From positions 62,001 to 126,000 of the forward strand of contig CALUPU010000003.1 in NCBI GenBank assembly GCA_944322725.1: a stretch of 64,000 nucleotides of DNA, in the 5' to 3' direction. The stretch's first letter is position 1; every line of letters starts with the position of its first letter. The notes beneath the pieces are model-generated. The model was not told the origin of the DNA, did no database searches, and worked only from the letters and a program-made list of their open reading frames with translations. Origin of the DNA: Candidatus Gastranaerophilales bacterium. Lineage in GTDB: Bacteria; Cyanobacteriota; Vampirovibrionia; Gastranaerophilales; Gastranaerophilaceae. Shown piece after piece: positions 17,110-23,836 of the stretch. The translations under genes were made by a program, and so were the position numbers.

Positions 17110-17290
17110 AATTTATCAACCGTAGTCTTGTAAGATTCATCTATATGTATAATAACAAAAATGTATTTATAATCTATTATGTTTAGAAAGTTTAAGATAT
17201 TATACAAAAAATCGCAAAAATTAATTTTTTTTAATTTTTATAGTAATATATTTTTAATTGTAAAAATTACACTGGTAACAGAACATAAAA

Positions 17291-17308
17291 AGGAGATAAA
17301 TGAATTGA
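17291..17308 (+). promoter_or_regulatory. Strong RBS followed by a two-codon ORF (ATG AAT TGA)
   Basis: AAGGAG ending at 17295 has its best-spaced ATG at 17300, but that ATG opens only Met-Asn-stop (17300-17308). The decarboxylase frame begins at TTG 17305, overlapping this mini-ORF, or at ATG 17317, 21 bases beyond the ribosome-binding site. Initiation at TTG or reinitiation after the mini-ORF are both possible. Confidence 0.5.
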
Positions 17309-17751
17309 CTAAATCTATGACAGCCCCTGAAGTTTATCGCGTTGATACCAATGCAAAGTACCTTGGACAGCACGTTCTGGCTGAATTTTTTGAATGCGAC
17401 CCCAACATTTTGAATAATTCTCAAAAAGTTGAGAGTCTGATGATTGATGCTGCATTAGAGTGCGGCGCAACAATTGTACAAAAATGTTTTCATATGTTTA
17501 GTCCGCATGGAGTTAGCGGTGTTGTAATTATTTCAGAAAGCCATCTCGCAATCCACACCTGGCCTGAACTCGGCTATGCTGCTGTTGATTTGTTCACCTG
17601 CGGTGACAAATGCGACCCGAAAATTGCTTATGAATTCTTGAAAAAAGCTTTCCATTCAACAAAAGCGTCTTTCTCTGAATTAAAACGAGGCAAAATTGAT
17701 GCAGCATCTCATGTGTCAGAAACTCCATTTGAGATTGCAAGCCAGTTTTAA
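17305..17751 (+). CDS. speD: S-adenosylmethionine decarboxylase proenzyme (pyruvoyl type)
   Basis: 148 residues from TTG 17305, or 144 from ATG 17317; the family usually has about 120-140. A longer open frame upstream (ATG 17179) gives an unlikely Lys/Phe-rich extension and has no ribosome-binding site. Conserved residues: LGQHVL at the start of homology; self-cleavage site ISE|SHLAIHTWPE, whose Ser becomes the pyruvoyl group; His84 (processing); and Cys99 in DLFTCGDK (catalytic). It makes decarboxylated S-adenosylmethionine, the aminopropyl donor for spermidine. No spermidine synthase is in the window. It is followed by a strong terminator. Confidence 0.93.
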   Translation: MTKSMTAPEVYRVDTNAKYLGQHVLAEFFECDPNILNNSQKVESLMIDAALECGATIVQKCFHMFSPHGVSGVVIISESHLAIHTWPELGYAAVDLFTCGDKCDPKIAYEFLKKAFHSTKASFSELKRGKIDAASHVSETPFEIASQF

Positions 17752-17772
17752 TAAAAAATAATCAATTAGCAA

Positions 17773-17808
17773 AAAACAGGATATCAATATGGTATCCTGT
17801 TTTTGTTT
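17773..17808 (+). terminator. Rho-independent terminator
   Basis: AAAACAGGATA and TATCCTGTTTT arms with a short loop and T-rich tail follow speD; the hairpin could also serve the convergent csaB gene. Confidence 0.85.
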
Positions 17809-17817
17809 GTTAAATTA

Positions 17818-18846
17818 TTAACCGTTTATCGCGCGTAAAATATCAGAAAAATCAAACACGCATTCTTTTGCTTTATCTAGAATTTCCCGTTGCTGCAAAG
17901 ATTTTAAAGACTCAAACATGACCTCCAGATCCTCATTTTCATCAAGAAAAGAGCATGGCAGATTAAATCTCTGTGCAATCTTTTCAACTTTTTCATCATA
18001 ACTGAGAGCAAGTGTCGGAATGCCGTATTTTAAAGCAAGAAGGCAGGCATGATATCGCATGCCGATAAGATAATCGAGATGAGAAAACGATTCAACTGTA
18101 TCCCCTATAGAAAGTGCATTTACAAGTTTTGTCTTAATTTGCGGATTAACAAGCTTTAGCTGTGCATCAAAATGTTTGCACAAATCTAAATCAAGAGTAT
18201 CTTGAAAAGAGTAAATACATATTTCCCTGTCAGAAAAACTCGCATTTATCTGACGTGCAAGAGCAAATAAATATTTTTGAGACAAACCTTTCCAGCTTCT
18301 TAACTGTACCCCGACTCTGTTCATAGGAGCATATTCTTTCGTTTCAAGATTCCACACAGGGTCAGACACAAGATATGGATTCAAACACCAGCCGCGCAGA
18401 CGAAAAAGACTCTTTTCATCTCTTACTGTTATGTATTTGCATTTTCTAAGCAGTATTTTTGTACAAATTTTACCTAAAATATTATTTATCGGACCTATTC
18501 CCTGAGCAAAAATTATTACATCTTTTTTAAACACCTGAGCAATAAAAATAACAAAAAGATAATAGAATAAACTCTTAAGACTCGTTGCATCCTGCAAAAG
18601 ACTGCCGCCTCCGCTAATCAATACATCAGCATTTTTCAAAGTTTTTATTAAGTTCTTGAAATCAAAAGTATAAACAGAATTTACACCAAGATTAAATCCT
18701 GTTTTTGCTGGATTTTTAGAAAAAACCGTCACATAATGCCCGTTTTTTTTCAGTTCTTTTGTAAGAACATTTAAAATTGCCTCATCACCGAAATTATCAA
18801 AACCGTAATATCCGGAAACAGCAATATGTTTAGAATCTTTACCCAT
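17818..18846 (-). CDS. csaB: Polysaccharide pyruvyl transferase family protein (CsaB)
   Basis: 342 residues from ATG 18846 (MGKDSK); an in-frame TTG at 18855 would add three. Evidence: N-terminal SGYYGFDNFGDEAIL (the family's GxxGxxNxGDE motif), LISGGGSLLQD, the PI-N acceptor region, and C-terminal GMRYHACLLALKYGIP with LSYDEKV. CsaB adds ketal pyruvate to cell-wall polysaccharide, creating docking sites for SLH-domain surface proteins; cyanobacteria with SLH porins have it. It starts immediately after the PfkB kinase gene and is probably co-transcribed with it. Confidence 0.9.
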   Translation of the reverse strand: MGKDSKHIAVSGYYGFDNFGDEAILNVLTKELKKNGHYVTVFSKNPAKTGFNLGVNSVYTFDFKNLIKTLKNADVLISGGGSLLQDATSLKSLFYYLFVIFIAQVFKKDVIIFAQGIGPINNILGKICTKILLRKCKYITVRDEKSLFRLRGWCLNPYLVSDPVWNLETKEYAPMNRVGVQLRSWKGLSQKYLFALARQINASFSDREICIYSFQDTLDLDLCKHFDAQLKLVNPQIKTKLVNALSIGDTVESFSHLDYLIGMRYHACLLALKYGIPTLALSYDEKVEKIAQRFNLPCSFLDENEDLEVMFESLKSLQQREILDKAKECVFDFSDILRAING

Positions 18847-18857
18847 ATTTGACAACC

Positions 18858-19796
18858 CTACTGTGCGTAATACCGAGAGTATACCTGTTCTTTATACGGT
18901 GTAGACTTAATAGCCCCCATGCCGTTACACTGAATAGCAGCATCAATTGCAGCAAGCTTTGCCGCCTCAATAGGAGTCATACCGGAGTTCATACCATGTA
19001 AAAATGCACCGTTAAAGGCATCACCGGAACTTGTGGAATCCACTATTTCTTCTGTTTGAAATTTAACAAAAGTTATGTCACCCTCAAAACCTACAAAATA
19101 GCCTTTATCTTTTGCAGATTTAACAACAACAATCTTAATACCCTTATCCCACAGGTATTTTATGCACTTGTCCGTAGAATCTATTTCAAAAAGTTTTTCA
19201 CAATCATGTTCCAAACTTAAAAACATTATATCTATATAGTCAGAAATCTCTTCAAATGCATCTTTTGCATCCTGAACGCCCCACAATCTGCAATCGAAAT
19301 TCGGGTCATAGGAGGTCATCATATTGTGCTGTGAGGCTATTGTAAAAGCTTTTTTAACCGCTTCTTTAGCGGATAATGACAGAGACTGTGTAACACCTGT
19401 TGCATAAACAACATCGGCATCAAGTATGTATTCTTCTGAAATATCATCAATAGAAAGCTTTGTAGCTGCTGTTTTTTTTCGGTAATAAACAAACTCTTTC
19501 TCCCCATATTCAGGATGCCCTATAAAGTAAACACCGTTAAAACCGTCAATAAGCTTTACTTGAGAAATATCAAGACCTTCGGATTGCCAACTATCCATTA
19601 AATATTCACGAAAAGGATCATTACCAACCCTAGTAATGTAACCGGTCTTAGAACCGAGACGCTGCGCAGCAACAGCTGTACAAAGCGTATCTCCACCATA
19701 ATACTTATCCAAGGTCTTGGAGTATGCAAGACTGTCTGTACTGGAAAGTTCTATTAAACTTTCACCTATTGTTATAATATCAAGTTTTTCACCCAT
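18858..19796 (-). CDS. PfkB-family sugar kinase
   Basis: 312 residues from ATG 19796, chosen because AGGGAT lies 6 bases upstream. An in-frame extension to 19844 has no ribosome-binding site. N-terminal GESLIEL and YYGGDTLCTAVAAQRLG match the substrate half; C-terminal DSTSSGDAFNGAFLHG is the second PfkB signature with the catalytic Asp. 2-keto-3-deoxygluconate kinase or a fructokinase/ribokinase is most likely; the substrate cannot be fixed from sequence. It lies directly upstream of csaB (11-base gap). Confidence 0.9.
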   Translation of the reverse strand: MGEKLDIITIGESLIELSSTDSLAYSKTLDKYYGGDTLCTAVAAQRLGSKTGYITRVGNDPFREYLMDSWQSEGLDISQVKLIDGFNGVYFIGHPEYGEKEFVYYRKKTAATKLSIDDISEEYILDADVVYATGVTQSLSLSAKEAVKKAFTIASQHNMMTSYDPNFDCRLWGVQDAKDAFEEISDYIDIMFLSLEHDCEKLFEIDSTDKCIKYLWDKGIKIVVVKSAKDKGYFVGFEGDITFVKFQTEEIVDSTSSGDAFNGAFLHGMNSGMTPIEAAKLAAIDAAIQCNGMGAIKSTPYKEQVYSRYYAQ

Positions 19797-19956
19797 AATT
19801 TTATCCCTAAAGATGACAATAGCACAATAACCGTATTGGGGCAAATATTACAATCAAATTAAAATATTAAGAATTATTAAGAAAGTATATACAAAAAAGG
19901 CAATTTTTATAAAAGTATATACTTTATATATATGTAGAAAAATAAGAGACAGAGAT

Positions 19957-20919
19957 ATGACAGAGAAAAATAGTTTAAAAGCTTTCAGAGAAATAACTAT
20001 TCAAGATCAGAATCCGACAAGACCTGCACAAATTGACCAGTCGAAAGATTATGCAGGAAGTACGAACAGGAATAAAACTGTTTCTACAGGAACAATCTTC
20101 GGTTCTTCTGCTCCTAAATATCCTAATTTCGGAACAAACTATACAACCGCCTCTATTTTAAGTTCACTCGGAAATTATTCATATACCCAGGAAGACTCAA
20201 AAATGGGTGCAGCAGAAATTGCATCTTTGACAATTGGAGGGCTGTCTGCAGCATTACCTCTTGGAATGGGAATTTTCCAGATAGTAAAAGCTTTTAAAGG
20301 TGATAAAGCACAAAATGCTAACGGTTTTTCAAGAAAAGAAAACAAAACAATAAATAATAACACAGAAAATATTGACGATACAATGACGGCTTTGAATTCA
20401 ACAATACAGACAGCAGAAAGTCTTGGAGATGACGCACCTTGGGATTCAATGGATAAAACTTCTAAAACTTTATCCGAAAATATAAACACAGCTAATAAGG
20501 AGAGAAAAGAAGCACTGTGTAATGCAAAAACTGCAAAAAATAATAAGAAAACAATTGTAGGCAATAGAGATGCTGAAAGAATAAATTACAACTCTCTTTT
20601 GGCACAAAAAGCTAATATCAACAATAACTTGGAACAGTTAAACAAACAGTTAACAAACGCTGATGAAAACATGACACCAGAACAAAAATCAAAAATAAAA
20701 GAACAAATTTCAACTTTAGAAAAAGAACTTAAAGATATTGAAAAGAAAATAAATGACAGCGAGAAAAAAATTACTGATTTTGAACAGCAAATAAAAGTTC
20801 AAGAACAAATAATCTCTAATAACGAAACAGCTGCAAACAATCTTAATGCAGCAATAACAAGAGCAAATAGACAAATGGAAAATCTTAATAAAAAAATAAA
20901 TGCAAAAGAGCAAAAATAA
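19957..20919 (+). CDS. Membrane-anchored coiled-coil protein, unknown function
   Basis: 320 residues. An Asn/Ser/Thr-rich N-terminus (1-80) is followed by one hydrophobic, Gly/Ala/Leu-rich segment around residues 88-110 (IASLTIGGLSAALPLGMG) ending in VKAFKG. The rest is polar and Asn/Lys/Glu-rich, with a long coiled coil from about 205 to 320 (LEKELKDIEKKINDSEKK). No family recognised. Only a weak AGAGACAGAG precedes the ATG. A TATATA tract about 30 bases upstream may be its -10. Its organisation recalls the one-segment proteins at 3720-4775 and 10203-10448. Confidence 0.75.
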   Translation: MTEKNSLKAFREITIQDQNPTRPAQIDQSKDYAGSTNRNKTVSTGTIFGSSAPKYPNFGTNYTTASILSSLGNYSYTQEDSKMGAAEIASLTIGGLSAALPLGMGIFQIVKAFKGDKAQNANGFSRKENKTINNNTENIDDTMTALNSTIQTAESLGDDAPWDSMDKTSKTLSENINTANKERKEALCNAKTAKNNKKTIVGNRDAERINYNSLLAQKANINNNLEQLNKQLTNADENMTPEQKSKIKEQISTLEKELKDIEKKINDSEKKITDFEQQIKVQEQIISNNETAANNLNAAITRANRQMENLNKKINAKEQK

Positions 20920-21040
20920 ATTTCATAACAAATTTGCAACAATAGATTACAAATAATTGTATTTAATACATATTTCATATATCCTTTAATTAATAACCCA
21001 TTGCGGGTATCGTCTTTATTTTAAACGGGTGTTAAAGGAT

Positions 21041-22273
21041 ATGGAATTGAATAAAAGATACATTATAGATTTGTCACAGGCACAAAGTCCGGCTGACATA
21101 GTTTTTGAGTTGAGCAATATTATTGAAAAAGAAGAAGCCGCAAACAAAAAAATCTGGCTTAAACTCGGAGAAATCACTCTCAATCAGTCACAGCTTCTTA
21201 GTATCAACTCACTTATAAGCAGTATCAATTCTACTCTTTCTCTGATTGAATCCCAATCACAGCAGACAGAACTTGCTGCAGCAACACTGGGAATCAGTAC
21301 AAGAGATGTGGAGGAAGAACTCCAAGCAGAACTTGCACAACTGGAAGCAAAAGCACCTGAAGATGAACCTTCACAACAGTATATTCCCATTTCAGACCAT
21401 GTGGACACACAAAGTGAAGAGATTGAAAATAAAGAAGAATCTGTTGAAACACAATCAGAAGAATCAACACCTGTAGAAAAGGATAATTTGTCTGAGACAG
21501 ATAATGATGTTTTTGAAGAATTAAAAACAGAAGCTCAAGCTGAGTCTAAAAAAACAGACAACGCAGACAAAACAGACGAAGAAAATGCAGAAATACCTCA
21601 ACAACAAATACAACAGCAGTCCATTGAGGTATCACAGCCGGCTTCTGAAACCGGCTCAGAACCGGCAGAAGAAGCACAAGAAAAAGAAAATTCCCTCAAA
21701 GATGTAAACCTTTTCCCGATAGAGCCGATGTCAGAAGAAAAGGAAGAAGAAATACAGGAGCAGCTTGACAGTATTTTTGATTCGGAGACAAAGTTAGAAA
21801 ATATTTTAAGTCAGGACAAAGACATAACAGAAATGCAGAACTGGCCGCTGACAAAAGAAGAGGAAGACGATTTTGAAATTCCCGAAGATGAAATGACAGA
21901 CGAAGATTATGAAATTCTTCAGATGAATACGCAATATCACAAGCAGACAGTGCGTTCCGGTCAGGTTATCAAATCTAACGGAAATGTGGTGATAATAGGC
22001 GACTGCCACCCCGGATGCGAAATCCATGCAGCAGGCGACATTACTGTATGGGGTATTTTAGGCGGTATTGCGCATGCCGGCTGCAAAGGCAACACAAAAG
22101 CGAGAATCAGAGCGCTTAATCTAAATGCAATCCAGCTAAGAATTGCCGATTCATATGCAAGACGTCCTGACCATATAAAAAATGTTTATGTGGAAAAATC
22201 CAATACGTTTGTTCCGGAAGAAGCAAGAAACGTAAACGGAAGCATTGTAATTTTAAAAATTAACGATAAATAG
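21041..22273 (+). CDS. minC: Septum-site determining protein MinC with long acidic linker
   Basis: 410 residues from ATG 21041; an in-frame GTG at 21029 is the alternative, since AAAGGA touches the ATG. The N-terminal domain (about 1-90) is followed by a very acidic, Gln/Ser/Glu-rich linker of about 200 residues. Then comes the C-terminal beta-helical MinC domain (about 305-410), recognised by RSGQVIKSNGNVVIIGDC, GADIT-like AAGDITVWGILGG and AHAGCKGN. MinC inhibits FtsZ polymerisation away from mid-cell. Typical MinC proteins have a short linker (total 220-270 residues). It heads the minC-minD-minE operon. Confidence 0.92.
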   Translation: MELNKRYIIDLSQAQSPADIVFELSNIIEKEEAANKKIWLKLGEITLNQSQLLSINSLISSINSTLSLIESQSQQTELAAATLGISTRDVEEELQAELAQLEAKAPEDEPSQQYIPISDHVDTQSEEIENKEESVETQSEESTPVEKDNLSETDNDVFEELKTEAQAESKKTDNADKTDEENAEIPQQQIQQQSIEVSQPASETGSEPAEEAQEKENSLKDVNLFPIEPMSEEKEEEIQEQLDSIFDSETKLENILSQDKDITEMQNWPLTKEEEDDFEIPEDEMTDEDYEILQMNTQYHKQTVRSGQVIKSNGNVVIIGDCHPGCEIHAAGDITVWGILGGIAHAGCKGNTKARIRALNLNAIQLRIADSYARRPDHIKNVYVEKSNTFVPEEARNVNGSIVILKINDK

Positions 22274-22297
22274 AAAAATAAAAGGAGTACAACGGAC

Positions 22298-23128
22298 ATG
22301 ACAGGGAGAGTAATTGTAATTACTTCCGGCAAAGGCGGCGTAGGCAAAACAACAACCTCTGCCAACATTGGTACGGCACTGGCAAAGAGCGGTTCCAGTG
22401 TTGTATTGATAGATACGGATATAGGATTGAGAAACCTCGATTTATTGCTAGGATTGGAAAATCGTATTGTTTATACGCTTGTTGATGTTGTGGAAGAAAG
22501 ATGCAAACTCAAACAGGCTCTTGTGAAAGACAAGAAGAACCCGAATCTTTGTCTGCTTGCGGCAGCACAGACAAGAGACAAATCTGCTGTTACAGCCGAA
22601 CAATTGAAAGGTATTTGTGAAGACCTTCAAAAAGATTTTGATTTTGTACTCGTTGACTGTCCTGCTGGGATTGAAGAAGGTTTCAAAACAGCTGTTTCGG
22701 GCGCAACAGAAGCAATTGTCGTAACGACTCCAGAAATGTCTGCAGTTAGAGATGCAGACAGGATAATTGGCCTTTTGGAAGCAAAAGAAGAAATTAAATC
22801 ATACAAGCTACTTGTAAACAGAGTACGTCCGAATATGATTCAGTCAAACGATATGATGAGTGTAGAAGATGTTGTTGATATTCTTTCCTGCGATTTAATA
22901 GGTGTAATTCCAGAAGATACAGGAATCATTACTTCAACAAACAGAGGTGAACCTATCGTGAATGATGAAGATTCACAGGCAGGAAAAGCGTACATAAATG
23001 TTGCAAAACGTATTCAAGGAGAAGATATCCCTTTTCTTGACATGAATGAGCCTACAGGTTTTGCGGCGTTTATTGATAAAATAAAAAATTTCTTGGGTTT
23101 AAATAAAAAATCCGATGACAAAGAATAA
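22298..23128 (+). CDS. minD: Septum-site determining ATPase MinD
   Basis: 276 residues, normal length. The deviant Walker A motif is GKGGVGKTT near residues 10-18; DTDIGLRNLDLLLGLE and VDCPAGIE (Walker B) follow. The C-terminal amphipathic helix (FIDKIKNFLGLNKK) is the membrane-targeting sequence. MinD recruits MinC to the membrane and is released by MinE. AAAGGAG lies 11 bases before the ATG. The gene is 24 bases after minC and 17 bases before minE. Confidence 0.97.
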   Translation: MTGRVIVITSGKGGVGKTTTSANIGTALAKSGSSVVLIDTDIGLRNLDLLLGLENRIVYTLVDVVEERCKLKQALVKDKKNPNLCLLAAAQTRDKSAVTAEQLKGICEDLQKDFDFVLVDCPAGIEEGFKTAVSGATEAIVVTTPEMSAVRDADRIIGLLEAKEEIKSYKLLVNRVRPNMIQSNDMMSVEDVVDILSCDLIGVIPEDTGIITSTNRGEPIVNDEDSQAGKAYINVAKRIQGEDIPFLDMNEPTGFAAFIDKIKNFLGLNKKSDDKE

Positions 23129-23145
23129 AGAAAGGAGCAAAAGAC

Positions 23146-23742
23146 ATGAGCGAAAATATTTTCAGCAATTTTTACAACAAAGTCTTGAGTTTCTTTCAAA
23201 AAGACCGATTACAAGACGGTGAAAGCGCTAAAGATGCAGCAACCAACAGATTAAAACTTGTGCTTATGCAAGACCGTTCAAATCTTGACGGTGCTACAAT
23301 GCAAAAGATGAGAGAACAGCTTATTGCCGTTATATCAAGATATGTCGAAATCGATCAGGAAGCACTTGATTTGAACCTTGAGGCTGACGGAGATGAGATT
23401 GCTCTTATGCTCAATATTCCAGTAATCAGAGCAAGAACAAGGGAAGAAATAGAAGAACTTGAAAAGCAGGAGCAAGAATCTCTCAAAGCTGTTGAAGCAG
23501 AAGAAGAGCAAACAGAAGAGTCTGAAGAATCATCTGTTGAAGAAGAAAATAACAGTGAAGAAGAAGAAGAGAATTCTGATGAAGAGAACGATGAATCCGG
23601 CGAAACTCAAGATTCAGAAAATAATGATGATACACAGGATGAATCAGAAGACTTAAAAGAAGATGAAACCTCTCAAGAAGAACAGTCAGAAGAAATCTGT
23701 GAAGAAAACACTGAGGATAAAAAATCTAAAAAGAAAAAATAA
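23146..23742 (+). CDS. minE: MinE with an acidic C-terminal extension
   Basis: 198 residues, about twice the usual 85-110. Residues 1-105 are a normal MinE: SAKDAATNRLKLVLMQDRSN (the MinD-binding region), then MREQLIAVISRYVEIDQEAL (dimerisation domain). From about residue 110 on, the sequence is low-complexity Glu/Asp/Ser ending in the basic KKSKKKK. MinE displaces MinC from MinD and drives oscillation. The acidic tail parallels the acidic linker of MinC in the same operon. AAAGGAG precedes the start; a bidirectional terminator follows. Confidence 0.92.
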   Translation: MSENIFSNFYNKVLSFFQKDRLQDGESAKDAATNRLKLVLMQDRSNLDGATMQKMREQLIAVISRYVEIDQEALDLNLEADGDEIALMLNIPVIRARTREEIEELEKQEQESLKAVEAEEEQTEESEESSVEEENNSEEEEENSDEENDESGETQDSENNDDTQDESEDLKEDETSQEEQSEEICEENTEDKKSKKKK

Positions 23743-23779
23743 ATAAATAAATTATGTAAAATAACCTAAAAAACATACA

Positions 23780-23812
23780 AAAAATCGGATTTTAAATTAA
23801 AATCCGATTTTT
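23780..23812. terminator. Bidirectional rho-independent terminator
   Basis: A symmetric stem of AAAAATCGGATTTT and AAAATCCGATTTTT with a 5-base loop separates convergent minE and the glycogen synthase gene. Confidence 0.85.
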
Positions 23813-23836
23813 ATTTATATAAATAATCGTGCTTAT

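Noticed and set aside
17179-17304. N-terminal extension of S-adenosylmethionine decarboxylase
   Set aside because: The 42 extra residues are Lys/Phe/Ile-rich with no homology to the family, and the strong ribosome-binding site lies downstream at 17290-17295.
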